Shown in pieces: positions 15,820 to 27,795 of a stretch of DNA of 43,650 nt (its first letter is position 1; each line of letters opens with the position of its first letter). The DNA is from Apostichopus leukothele (Eukaryota > Echinodermata > Holothuroidea > Aspidochirotida > Stichopodidae). The notes below the pieces were generated by a model. The model saw only the letters and a program-made list of their open reading frames with translations. It was not told where the DNA came from and did not search any database. The stretch covers positions 929,507-973,156 of the forward strand of contig JAAAKB020000025.1 of NCBI GenBank assembly GCA_010014835.2, read 5' to 3'. Both the position numbers and the translations under genes were made by a program.

Positions 15820-15829
15820 CTAAAAATAG
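15820..15829. promoter_or_regulatory. Perfect MEF2-type site CTAAAAATAG
   Basis: Matches YTAWWWWTAR and sits within GGCTAAAAATAGCC, so both half sites are flanked by complementary GGC/GCC. Such sites are common by chance in AT-rich DNA (tens expected in a window this size), so binding is not implied without conservation or chromatin data. Confidence 0.25.
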
Positions 15830-17423
15830 CCACCAGAGCAGACAGCCATCTTGTCGATTTGTACTGCAATGTTACTTTCAATTTTGAACTTTCTTAGAAA
15901 TGGCAAACACGAGGAGAAAAACTTACCATTCCCTGAAAATATCTACCTGATCACTAAAAAAAGATATTGACCTTTACTTGTTGGGCAAGTTTAACTCATG
16001 CCTACTATTTCTTGGCCTAGTTGGAAGTCTTGAGTTTTCAAACATCAAGGCCCAGCAGTGCTGGTTTCTGTTCTTCCTTTTACTAATTTTTAATTCATAT
16101 TCAAAACAAATTCTGTTATGGTACATAATATATAACTGTACATCACATGATACTTTCTTTGAAAATAATTTCTTTAAGTTTGGATGTATCCATGAAGAGA
16201 TGTTTACATGAACAAAATCTCCCCTCAAGATGAAATGTAAGAGAAAAGCCCTTGAATCATTTTAACGACTCCATCAACGACCCACCTTGGGGGAGGGGCA
16301 TGACGGCAACATAATCCATAATACATATAATGAAATAGCGAGGAACAATTGAATTAAACAATCATGACCCTAACGGCTTTATTCTTTTACTAAGGAAAAC
16401 AATTTTTTCATCGATATAAGACGATGAAAGACCAAATCATGAATGCCAGTATCTGATGTTTTAGACCGTCTGAACTTTGAAATTTGGGTCAAAGAAACAA
16501 AACAAAAACCCACTTATCACTGTTTTATCACCACCAAATCTGTATTTCCTGACTGAATCCATGACGCTAGTTCCTTTCTTTTTGTCAGACAACCCAAAAA
16601 AGGAAACCTCTGTAGTTTGACCATGTGACAAATGGATCCTTTAAAGTAAACTCACCTACATACCTTCTATTAGATTGCATATATATTTATTTCAACATAA
16701 ATTTATCATAGTCAGCACTTTACCATATGATCAGATTCCCCAAAACTTACTGGTCTATTGCAGTTACCCAAATCTACCTGGCCTTGTAACTGGTAACGTT
16801 TGTTCTCTGCCACCCCTTTTTACCCCTCCCATTAACCCTCCCTCCTGGTCAATGCCCATCACCTCTCCCTTTTAATCTACCATTCTCGTAGTAGAGAGCC
16901 TAATTCAGGTAGCAAATCTGGAATCACACTTCTTTTTTTGTTTTGGACGTTATTTGGCTAAGTTTTGGACTTCTGGAAGCTCTCTCAATACGTTAGATTA
17001 GATTGCTTCATATAAAGTTTCCTATGACTTTTTCATATGTTTTTCCATGGTGTTAGTGCTTTTACTATGTGATCAGATTTAAAAACGTGTCAACACACTT
17101 GTGGTAGACTTTCATACAGTTTCCAACAGGAGTACAAATTTGGCAAATCTAATGCCAATTCCATGTACAAATTTCCGGCCTTTCTGTTCAACTAAATGTT
17201 ACTTGGTTAAATCCTACACCCCCACCCCTCATACCAAATTACAAGGTTCCCCTTTAATTGTTTTCTTGACTGCTTTCAGAGAAATTTGTCATTAGGGACT
17301 AAAATTTCAGTTTGCCTCATCAACGCTGTCAAAAGTAACACTTTTTTAATTGCACTTTTCATTGTGTTCAACTTGCGCTTCTAACCATCGCAAAACTGAC
17401 GGAGAAGAATCAATTTTTTTTTT

Positions 17424-17665
17424 TCGGCGCAGGCCACCGCGTCTTAAGGTCAATATTTTGAGGGAGTCGTCTACAGAGTTTTCGCTCACGATTCTCTGAG
17501 TGGCATGAAAATGATCGAGACGACATCGCGAGGGAGGAGAGCTCAAAAGTGCGAAGACAACTCATCACAGAAATAGGCCATGCCTGACCTGTTTCTCGTG
17601 CTTCATTTGACGATTTGCTTATAACCGCTGCTTCAAAGCCATGGGCCTTTGCGCTACTGACCAAG
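17424..17665 (-). repeat. Compact CpG-rich segment, possible SINE-like or retroposed insert
   Basis: About 240 nt of clearly higher GC and CpG than its AT-rich surroundings, with sharp edges. On the minus strand it begins near TTGGTCAGTAGCGCAAAGG, which contains a tRNA-promoter box-A-like TAGCGCAAAGG, and it ends ...CTGCGCCG followed by an A11 run, as a retroposed sequence would. I see no convincing box B and no target-site duplication. Open frames of 60-84 codons cross it on the minus strand, and a plus frame reads EWHENDRDDIAREESSKVRR before a stop. A decayed exon or processed pseudogene is therefore an alternative. The family is not recognised. Confidence 0.35.
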
Positions 17666-19505
17666 AGCTGTTGTTTTTTTTCCCCCCTTATATTTCCTGT
17701 TTAGAACTTTTGTGTATACATGTACATGTTTTCTTTCCATCTTGCCCCCTAGGAGGGGAGTCCTGGTAAGGTACAGCTGGTCTATAGATGTTAACCACAA
17801 TGTTTCCCTGAAGTGCAGTTATTGCAGGTGTGAAGAGTTTCAACCAATCTTTACAGTACTGCATGTATGGCTCAGTCAGAAATGTTACAAAAGTACCGAA
17901 TAATTGAATGATTACCTGTCTCCTCACTATTTTTAACAATCTGGCCTTAAATTACTTTGATAAGTAAAGGGTGTACAGTACTAAGCAGAAAGACAAGAAA
18001 GAGGCTTGGTGATTCCTTGTCACATTTCACGACTAAAAGTTACGATTATCGGGTTAATTATGCTATAAATTAACGAACCAAGGAGTGTCTACATCTCTGG
18101 GGTCGAAAACATGTCAATCTCAAATTATACACTTTCTTATAGTACTTAGGTACACAGTACACACTATTAAATGATATCCTTAGAACTACAAAGTGTGCCA
18201 CCCTTGAGCAATTGAAGGATTACGGTCACCAACTTTTACCTGATTCATACAAAACATGACCTTTGACCTCTGACACATATTCACTACTTTTCAATTTCAC
18301 CACTCCCCCAGCTATTATTTAAAAATCTAGCCTCTAACGAAATCACGAACCCCTATTTTTACCTCAAATCTAGAATATGACTAGCAATTTTGAATTTCAT
18401 TGCTTTGACTATAGCTCTTAAACTGTGCTTCCAGCCACCATTGATTGAGACACAGTTTTTTGTTACCTTCACCTTCAACCTAATTCAGCCAATAAAATAA
18501 GGGTCAATATGTTCAGTAGGATGCTGACATGGTGCAATGCCAAATTTCAGTACAGACTATATATACTGTATGACTGTGAGAACAGAAACACACTATTCAG
18601 GCCTACTATACTTTAATAGTAGAAGCACCAAGGCCTAGCCTAATTTGCATAAATTTAAAAGAGAAATTTAAAACGGGGCTGTAATTGTTGAAATTGTTAA
18701 AATTGTGAACAATTAGGGTTAATTTCTAGCTGGATGAAACTTGAGGCCTAATATTGGGCAACAAAAAAAAAAATACTAAAACACAAATTCACAGAACATT
18801 TCAGTTTAACAGTCAGGTGGGTGAGAAACACCTGACATTGGGAGATAGATATACTGGTTAGAAAGACTAGTAACAAACCAAGGCAAGCAGCTACCTTAAA
18901 TATATACGTTTAGATCAATGGCCAATCCATGAATAAATGTACGCTTTCGTTCCCGACTTGCTACAAAATTGGAGCTGTGTCTTGTTAAATACGACAACAG
19001 ATCAAGAATTTAATTTTAAATCAAGTATCCCTCTTGAGTGCCTGTGGCTAGCATAACCAAATGATCACAGCTACTATCAACACAAGGTACACAAGTTTGT
19101 GTGAATAAATTTGAGAAACAATTTGCACAGTAAATGTCAGCAAACACCTATACAGTACACATTAAACCTGTACAACTCCTGTACCCATGTAGCCTCACAC
19201 ACATGGAAGCTCACCACTCTCGGACGGTCAAATCATTGTTTTTTACCGTCCCTGAAACCTTACGACCACCAATTATGCACGCCACTGACAGAATATGATT
19301 TCCCATAGCTTCTACATCACTAATTTTCAATTTCCAATTATCATTAGCATCCTTCCAGAGAGGAACCCGCTTTTGCAGGCTAACGTACCTTGTTGTAAAG
19401 TTTAACAGCTCTTCAGTTACAGCCAAACTGTGCTATGGCATGATTAACAAACTGTGTCACCACACTTTAATATGTGTGTGTAGATGTATGATCCTTTTTT
19501 TGTAG
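17666..19505. other. Non-coding stretch, 17.7-19.5 kb
   Basis: AT-rich, no gene established. It has a MEF2-type site CTATTTTTAA at 17927-17936. A minus-strand frame at 19211-19426 (71 codons) reads plausibly but matches nothing I know, and its 3' part contains a GGACGGT/ACCGTCC hairpin at about 19220-19250. Confidence 0.5.
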
Positions 19506-19730
19506 AAACCAACCATGCAGCAGTCATCGTTCGACCAGGGTGGCAGTATGGTTGCGGAAATGGACATGTGCCAAGTGTGTCCTACGTGGTACAGAACGTC
19601 TTGTGTGCAGACTGAAGGGACATTACAGTGACAGGCAGTCTAACAGAACTTGACTTTACTAAGAGCCAGACTGTATCAAGTGGCAAAAACAACTTGTTTT
19701 GATGCTCAATAAAAACAATAGTTTGGACTT
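19506..19730 (+). CDS. Possible plus-strand terminal exon with poly(A) signal (unidentified)
   Basis: A strong acceptor (ATGTATGATCCTTTTTTTGTAG) is followed by an open frame in phase 2 of 35 codons: TNHAAVIVRPGWQYGCGNGH, then VPSVSYVVQNVLCAD and TGA at 19613-19615. AATAAA follows at 19708-19713, then a T/G-rich stretch. The order of acceptor, short 3' coding end, UTR and poly(A) signal is what a last exon looks like, and the segment is more GC-rich than its flanks. Two cysteines and the Gly/Trp-rich motif suggest a secreted or extracellular protein end, but I do not recognise the family and found no convincing upstream exon. It runs opposite to mef2 and, if that gene extends to 29.4 kb, it would be nested in its intron. 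A chance combination is possible. Confidence 0.3.
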
Positions 19731-22097
19731 TACACAGACATCAATATTCTGCTGAAATTGTTTTGTCTTAACCCCCCCCCCCCCATATATCAAAAAATTA
19801 AATCAAATTACATGTATGCCCAAGCAATCCAAATTTAGCAATTACAGTACATCTCTCTGATAAAGAGTCAATAGAAAATTCTAAAGATAGTTACTTTGAA
19901 GCTAAATTAAGAACATTAAATATTGACTTTTACGGCAAACAAAGATAATAAGCAAGAATCCTCATCAGGAGAAGACGGAACAGAAGTGGGCTCATCGTAA
20001 GTGACAAGGGTCACTGACACATATTTGACAAATCCTTAAAGACGATAACCTATTCGAGCTTAACATACATGTCCTGTATGTCTTGCATTATAACTGATCC
20101 CTAAACAGATTTCTTAGCCTGATAGTTATATCTGTTATATCTGCTGCGATGCTAGTCCCAGCCGTTTATCAGTGGTTAATGATATTGTCACCTTCGACTG
20201 TGACGTCAAGTCATTTTTCCAGGCCGTTGCCTATTAATCCCGATTAAATCTCCCTTTAAATACCAGACTACTTTTTTTTACTTCTTTTATTCCTTACTTT
20301 AGAAACTATGTTGAGTAGTTTAGCAGGTAGAGATCTGTGTCACTGATATGCTGCCAAGTTGCCAACAAAACAACTACTTTCATCAAGCAATGCTCTGGCT
20401 ATCTGCTGAAATGACAGGTTAAAAAAAAAAAGCAACTGTTCTACCTTTTGCCCCACTCTTATTCATGCACGAAGCAATGTCGACAATTTTAAGGGTTTTA
20501 ACCTAATGTACCAACATTTTTCTTGGCTTGTTACATACTCTTGACTCAACTTTATATATCCACATGAGCTTGTGTATGGCACAGATTTTAGGCATAAATC
20601 AGTGAGAGTGCTGAGGTCCTGAAGGGACAGGTAAGCAACGTTAACATGCAGGCCTGCACTGAACTGCTAGTGATATCTATTTTACACGAGCTGTCAAAGA
20701 ATCCTTCCAAAAAGCTCTAGATTTGCAATAAAGATTTTGTTTCAAATAAGTGTGATTTTCATATCAAGTTATGACATTCCCCTAGAATTCTAGAAGGGAA
20801 CATGGTAAAATGATTAGAAATGACCATTTCAATGTTTGTCTCATTTCAATCCACTAAACATCGCTGGGAGTCAGTCAGCACATGTTTAGTTATCATGACC
20901 TCTGACATACCAACCAATTAGGAGCGCTAGTTTTGATAAAAAAAAAAAGAGGTCTTGTTACCAAGAATGGTCTAAGCCCTGCAAAACCCTAGTCAAGTTG
21001 TATGTGTAGGGAATGGTAGATTTGGAAGAAGAGGGCAGTGACCCCTGAGAGGGTCATTGATTGGGGGCGGGGGGGGGGGGTCAGTGTAAGCATGTTACCA
21101 GACTAGGGTAGATATAGGGTGCATATATAGGAGACATGTCAGAGCCAGGAGAAAAAGTAAATCCTAATAACAATAGTTATGACTCAAAATTGCCACGATG
21201 CACAATAGTCAATTCAAATCATGCTAACCACAAGTTTAGATCCAACCTGTTTACACCTTTTAACTATTATGAAGATATGTGCATGTTTGCATTTCATAAC
21301 TCTCATGTGGTCAGTGAGCACTACCGTTTGTTAGCTTTACAGTTTGAGAACTCACTTCAGTTGCACTGCCGAGGCAATCATCAAATCTGTAGACAGGATA
21401 ATTGCACTGTAGGGTTCTCATCTGATCACCTCTCAATTAGCGAGAGATTATTTCAATCCGCCAAGAAAGAATAATCCCACAAATTCATAGCGCTCACCAA
21501 AAGCAGTATTTACCACTACTTGAAACACTTAACCACTCAATCTGTTACTCAGCTACGTACGTACGACTTACAGGAGCGATGCTGTCACTCATCAATACAA
21601 AAACTTGTAGCATCTTTTTTTAGGGAAATTATTGGTGCTTGCTCTAAGTGGGGTAAAAATAACTCTGGCGTCTGAAATAGAAAGCTCAGCTGGAAACATC
21701 ATGGACCGCCTGTACTTATACTACAGAGACAGCCAGCGACATGCCAACGATGTGGAATGCAGGCAAAAATATTGCTGCAAATACTTCCAGTCAACAAAAG
21801 CTGACGGGTATTCTCTCCTGCCATGTATCGTGACCCAAATACAATGAATGAAGTCGAGACATCCATGACATGCCAACTATGAGCGGCATTTCTAATGCTG
21901 ACTCTGTCGCCATGACGACAACTTCACACCTGCTAACGTTCTCACATGCCTTTCAGTGTGGAAGAATGCAATTTACTATTGAACCAGCGCAATAAACATG
22001 GAATGCCATGGTTAATCTTCCTCGCCTCTTCTTCCCCCCGCCCCTTATTAACCAGGCTATGCTCATTTTGTAAACATGCAACTCATTTTACATGAAA

Positions 22098-22128
22098 GAT
22101 ACAGACACACACACATATACACACACAA
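22098..22128. repeat. (CA)n microsatellite, interrupted
   Basis: An AC dinucleotide run broken by ATAT and AAAC, in non-coding sequence. Confidence 0.85.
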
Positions 22129-23341
22129 ACAAAAAAGAGAAGAAAAAAAAGGAGTACACAATGGTATTTTACAAATAATTGGAAGGGAATTAAAATCAAT
22201 GCTTCTTTGTCAGTTGAGTCAATAATATACCAATCAACATTTGTAAGAAAGTGTAGATGAACTCTTGGGGTAGAGCTGCAAACTGCCATGGGCATTTTGT
22301 TTTTCATGGTGCAAAATACTCCGGTGGCAAGTGATTGGGAAATGACCATCACTACCAAACGCTAGTTTTGAAGCACACCGTCAGTTTGTCAATGATGGAA
22401 AAATCCGGTACATAACTTGCCAAACAATTTAAATCTATTGTTGTTGCCCTGCAAGGTTACAGACTATCTGGAGTAAAAGCTATTGTCATTTTGCCTTGAT
22501 CATGTGCCAACTTTTTGGCAACTACCAACAGATTGTGTTTTTTTTCCTTTTTTTGGCTTTCAGAATGTCATAAAAACCTGAATTTTACAACTACTAGTGG
22601 AACCACCAAATGGGTATAACTGACAGACCTAGATGACTGGTAAATAGTGGGTCTGTTGCAGCAAAGTTCAACTTTATAAGTTACACAAGGTGTACTTTTT
22701 GAGCCATACGGCCACATAAAATGCCCCTTGCCGATATCACATTTTGAGATGTATTTTGGGCCGGAAAAAAAAAGATGTGTTTAGGTTTCCTGGCTTTAAA
22801 ATTGAAAATGTATATTTGAGTAGTGGCAATTAATCACTCCTAAGCAGTCACCACTGTAAGAATTTTCTTAGAGAAAAGTGCAGCACATCCATACCATCTT
22901 TTTAAGGGTTTTTATGTGACCTACAGAAAACCTAATGTAAACAATGTAACTTGGAAATATACATAATTTCAGATGTAACTGTAAGTCTGTACAATGGCAT
23001 GTCAAAATAATATTTTCTTAACTAACACATCTTTCATGTCCAACAATGACGTATATGATCGGGGGAGGGGGGGAGGTTAAGTTTTATGTATCTTAACATG
23101 CAGAGAGAAAGTGGTACTCTGTGCTTTAAGGTTCACTATAAATATGTGTGTATGTTGATTGGGGGAGGAGGAGAAGGGGGGAAGGCATCATCAGTTATAA
23201 GCAAGACTGGTAAAAAACAGGGAGTCAGTGTGTTATGTAACATTGCTGTACTAACACAAATATTTAAAATTTCCAATTTCTATTCAATATATTCCATTAC
23301 ATTTCATACCCAATAACTACTAAAAAGTCATGAATGGTACA

Positions 23342-23383
23342 GTAGCTTTGGTGTAGCTTTGGTGTAGCTTAGTGTAGCTTTGG
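23342..23383. repeat. 11-bp tandem repeat GTGTAGCTTTG, four copies
   Basis: Four copies of (GT)GTAGCTTTG in a row, the third with one base lost and one changed. No coding context. Confidence 0.85.
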
Positions 23384-24217
23384 TTGAGATTGGCTAGTAC
23401 TAAAACTGTCCTTTGAAATCATACATAATTCATGACCCACTTCCACACAGTTTCATTCCACTAACATATATATTGTGTCTGTACAAAGACTTGTGAAGTG
23501 ATTCTTCTCAACCAAGAAGTAACAACACATATTAATATTTATATGCAAACAAGGTTAGACCTATGAACTACTATTTTTTTCTTCTCATAGCCTTGTCTTA
23601 AGCCTTTGTGATTTGTGTTTAAAGGAAATCTAACAGATTTTCTTCAAGTTTAACATGTAATCAAATTGTGGTGCTATTTAATCACTACAAGAACCTGAAA
23701 CAAAATAGTATTAACATGCATTTGAAAATTGAAACTGACTGTGTGTAAACTACTTTAAATAGGAGAACTAGAACACACTGCACATGCTGCTGTTTTTACT
23801 GTTCACTGACAACAACACAAATTCTGATAACCAGATCAAGTGCATGATAACTGAATTCTGCTGCCGATTTTTCTGTTATCCCAAGTTCCTACACTACAAA
23901 TAAACGATTAGCAGGACCTACACAGTATACAAAATACTTCCTACTTTGTACTCCACCGATGGGATCCTGTTCCATACTACACTCTTAATGTTGATCCCTT
24001 CACGTTTGGATACTCTGAATTATCCATAATGACTTCCACCATAACAGAATGAACCACTGAACAGGCAGTACAGCCAGGCACCCTGGTTCAGCTATTAACC
24101 AATCTTCTCTAATTTGTTAAGCAAAGCCTATGAATTCCCAAAATAACTCACTAGGTTTGAGGATTTACGAGCGACGATGCCTACCCTGTCAGAATCTACT
24201 GGTCGGGTAGCTTCTAA

Positions 24218-24270
24218 AGGTAGATGGGAAAGTGCAAATGTAGTTTGGAGACAGGTGAAAGGAGCGATGT
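24218..24270 (+). repeat. Dispersed short repeat, copy B
   Basis: Second copy of the unit at 15147-15199, in the same orientation. The GTGCAAATGTAGTTTGGAGA core is identical, and GGAGCGA follows after a short indel. Confidence 0.75.
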
Positions 24271-26210
24271 AAATGACCTACCATACATATCTTTTAAATT
24301 TGCATGTTTGGAGAGTTTGAATTTACTTGAACAGAGCTTCACTGAACTGTACTTAACAGAAAAAGGCTTGACGCGAGAGAGATGGGGGGGGGGGAGGGGG
24401 CAAGAGGAAGGGAAGCAGAGAGGAAGAAGAAGAAAGGGGGAATGGAGGAGGGGTTTTCTAAGACAGATCCTCACTAGGAGCACTTGACATTTAGATCTAT
24501 TGTACATTGTTACACCAAGATATTAGAATAACACAAGAGCAACGATCTTCTCAAGTCACAAATTTGCTAAACCGTTAAATCAATTTCTCGACAAGTTAGA
24601 TAGCAAAGTGTAATAGTGGTGATGAGACAAGGATGAGAAAGAATGCAGTATTTATACTATTAAACATGTTACTTGGCATATATACTTGAAAACACCTTTA
24701 ACTTCATCTGTTTATGAGATATTTATATATACATGATATATACAATATTAATGCAGTGCTCATTAAACTTCCAATGTAAGGAAACTATTATCACCTTAAG
24801 GTTATAAACATATATATAGCTAACTCTATCAAATACCTCCATTTCTGGGAAAGTCAAATGTCACTAAATTATCACAGGGTATAGCCAAGACTTCAGTGTT
24901 ATCTTCCAGTAGTTATGATAGTGATAAAATGCAAGACATTTGAAAATGTCACAGAGACTCTCACAGCTCTTTTGCAAACATCTGCAATTGAGTGCTGAAC
25001 ATCTCGCGAGAGCAAAAAAAACACTTGTCAAAATTTGACTAATGTGGTCACATGGGATTCTCATTCTTGTAAAATAAAGTCTAATTTTGGACAAACTTTC
25101 CAACTAATGAGTTCATCTTTGTTCTCCAGTTTCATGTTAAAGATGAACTACCAGTGTTACACCAACAAGTATACTCAATTACATGATCACGGCTATGGAT
25201 TACAGAGCAGTGCAATAAACTAAGCCCTGATTTTGTCACCATCTCCAAGTGTTTTTCTTACCTTTTATTTTCTCCAAAATTTATATCAAATTTGAGTAGT
25301 TTAATTGATGCTGAACAGTACCTTACAAACACACAAACAGTTAGCAAAAATTAACATAATGTGGTCTAAATATCAGGTTTCTGAAAACATCAAGAGCACT
25401 GCATAAAATCTATTAGTTGCCTAGAGCTCTAGCAATCATAATGTGTTTCAATAACCAACCAAGAGTGCATACACCTGCATGGATTGCTGAATGATACTGT
25501 CTTCTACTGTAGGACTCAAATTATTTTGAAAAGTACTTGCCATTTGGGGACCGTGACTGAATATCTACTCGCCAAAATGCAAAATTCACTCACCACTAAG
25601 ATCCCTTAATTATATTCTGAGTGGTATGAAATTATTTTTTCCACCAAAGGTAAAGTGATGAACAAAGTAAAACATGTCTCAGGATCATTAATATGCAGCA
25701 TGGCCTAAGTACTGTCTCAAACAATTCTAAAGAACATCGGCAAAATACCTACGCAGGTAGCTTGGCTTCTGTAACATTAGGGCTCAGGACTTCAGATGGG
25801 GATTTCCACATGTTTAATATTGTAAGTAGTCTACTGGGGCCGCTAGTACTGTACTTGGCTGTTTAGTTACTTTAGCAACTCTCAATGCAGAAAGAACAAA
25901 CATACTGTGAGATAAAAAATCCTTTTCAGTATCAGAGATGTTCGCTTCCAGAAAATTCATAAATTGTCTCAACTCATAACATTTTGTGATCAAAACAATA
26001 ATTCAAATATTGCATGATACTCTCAGATACAATTCAACTACAACTTCGGTACAATGATCGCTTTGTCGAAATGTATGTCAACAAGGCCTAACATTATGAT
26101 ATTTGAGTGCACACATATGACAGCCTATAGCACAATCTTTGCTATCTCTACACAGGGGAATGCCAAGTTACAAGAAGTTGTTGTTAAACAACATACTTTG
26201 TTTTCATTGA
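24271..26210. other. Non-coding stretch, 24.3-26.2 kb
   Basis: AT-rich, no gene recognised. A G10 run at about 24384-24393 leads into a purine-rich strip up to about 24460, which explains the Arg/Glu/Gly-rich and Pro/Ser-rich frames on the two strands. Confidence 0.5.
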
Positions 26211-26645
26211 GCACTACAGAAGCAAGAATGTTTCCAGACAATCGGTAAGGGACTATAAGCCAATCAGATCATGGGATATTCGGAAAAACATCGTTAACTA
26301 TTTTTAGCACAAAACTCTCTGTAATGGAAATATTGTTAACACGGTACCTTGCGGTTGATTGTTATGATTTGTTTTCAAGCAAGTTCAATCATTGTAGGCT
26401 TGGAAGAAATTTTGGTTCTTTTGAGAAGCAGTTGTGGTTTTCTTGAAAAGAAAGAAAGACTTTCATTCAGAAACGTGTTTTGTTATGTATTGCATAGGCC
26501 GAGTTGTGAATTTGTACTTGGGGTTTGTTTCCCCAAAAAAGTTTGCAACCCTGGAATGCAAGCAATTGGAAGATTTTGTGTCCCTGGCTAAAACATTGCA
26601 ACCCGGACGCAGAATCTTGCATTCATAACGATGCTGCATTCTGTG
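26211..26645 (+). repeat. Diverged dispersed element, copy A
   Basis: Shares a series of blocks in the same order and orientation with 27457-27795: TACAGAAG, AGCCAATCAGATCATGGG, TTAACTATTTTTAG (other copy TTGACTGTTTTTAG), CCAAAAAA, and a 3' block GGCTAAAACATTGCAACCCG then GACGCAGAATCTTGCATT. The two copies differ at many sites and by about 100 nt of indels, so both are old. No terminal inverted repeats or coding domain were seen, and the family is not recognised. The perfect MEF2-type site CTATTTTTAG at 26298-26307 lies inside it. Confidence 0.65.
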
Positions 26646-27085
26646 AAATGTTTGTAACGATAGTCTTGCTAATATTAGGGTTTGACTAGTCCACGAGTCA
26701 CTCAACAAAATGTCAAGCACTTTTCATTTTGCTAAAATTCTACTGGCCAACGGCGAGTGGGTGACCATATTTTTCGAGACCTGCTGTCAACCCCATTTAG
26801 TAGCAATTGCATACATAGTTAAACTGAAAAACATTAATGTCATGCTGGTACAGTAGTGATGACACACAACTCTTGGACTGACTACAAGATAACCATTGTC
26901 TATAGGCTTTACCTTTTCCACTTACAGAATGTATTAGACAAAAGTTATATCCACTTTAACTTAACCTTTCTTAGAACTTAACATATATCTGTGCATGTAG
27001 AATGATATCTTGTTACATTAACTATCAAGTCCCTATCCCAGTTTCTTTAAGGGGATTCTTTCACCATCCACTGGCCAAGCTTACG

Positions 27086-27119
27086 TCAAACCAGTACTAT
27101 GATCAAACCAGTACTATGG
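27086..27119. repeat. 17-bp direct repeat, two copies
   Basis: TCAAACCAGTACTATG occurs twice in tandem with period 17. Confidence 0.85.
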
Positions 27120-27456
27120 CCGGATGTCTCTTCTGGTAGGTTTGTCAGTTGATGTAGTAATGTAGAATCAGATATAGAATGTACGTGATAAAGTTAAAGT
27201 AAAATGAAACCAAATCACAGTCAGAATAATTGCAAACATCTGGTTAAGTGACCAAATGCAAATGAAGAAAGTATTGCACAGTGAACGAACGCATCATATA
27301 CTTAGATATAGTTCTCACAAGCAGGAGATCAAGCAAAAACTAAGGGAGAGCTATGCCATGCTAGCTTCCCAGCTCAAGTTGCAAAAAGTCTCTGGCCAGT
27401 CAAATGATAAACATTTGTGATTAAAATGAACAGTCCAATCTGGTGGTTAAATGAGT

Positions 27457-27795
27457 ACAGAAGTTGCAAGATTGCTTGCAGACATTTCAATAAAGGCTTT
27501 TAGCCAATCATATCATCGGAAGAGCAGTGTTGACTGTTTTTAGGAAGAAAATTTCCATAATAGAAGTGCTTTCAACTCTTTTCCCATTGATCAGGAAGGG
27601 AAGGCTTGCTGATTATTATTCTGATTTTGTAATTAAACATTTTACCCCAAGATTTGATGAATTTGCCCAAAAAAAACATTTTAATGTCGGTTTGACACGT
27701 TTTGACTGAGTGGGTTTTACAACTTCAGAGACTTTGTTTCTCAGGCTAAAATGTTACATCCGGGTCGCAGTATCCTACATTTGTATACATGCTGT
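27457..27795 (+). repeat. Diverged dispersed element, copy B
   Basis: Counterpart of 26211-26645 (see its block list). The 3' block here reads GGCTAAAATGTTACATCCGG then GTCGCAGTATCCTACATTTG. The 60-codon plus-strand frame inside it is probably incidental. Confidence 0.65.

Larger units (their letters stand above)
11945..17423. other. Non-coding stretch with simple repeats, 11.9-17.4 kb
   Basis: No gene recognised. It holds a G-rich quadruplex-type tract (13274-13296), pyrimidine runs with (CTT)n at 14300-14321, one copy of a dispersed repeat at 15147-15199, and a strict MEF2-type site CTAAAAATAG at 15820-15829 inside GGC...GCC arms. The ORFs of 60-121 codons here (for example 14482-14847) are low-complexity or unremarkable and are about what chance gives. 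Confidence 0.55.
19731..24217. other. Non-coding stretch, 19.7-24.2 kb
   Basis: No gene recognised. It contains poly-C at about 19771-19784, a full CRE TGACGTCA at 20201-20208, a poly-G at about 21063-21080, a CA microsatellite around 22098-22128, G-rich tracts at 23061-23076 and 23160-23185, and an 11-bp tandem repeat at 23342-23383. The plus-strand frame of 112 codons at 21136-21474 is within chance expectation and has no domain. Confidence 0.5.

Noticed and set aside
19211-19426. 71-codon minus-strand frame (LWKDANDNWKLKISDVEAMG)
   Set aside because: Reads protein-like but has no recognisable family, no clear exon borders and overlaps a hairpin; left as non-coding.
21136-21474. 112-codon plus-strand frame starting MSEPGEKVNPNNN
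   Set aside because: No domain, no splice context, and one or two frames of this length are expected by chance at this base composition.
24214-24507. Mirror-image frames on both strands rich in Arg/Glu and Pro/Leu
   Set aside because: Direct result of a purine-rich simple-sequence strip next to a G10 run.
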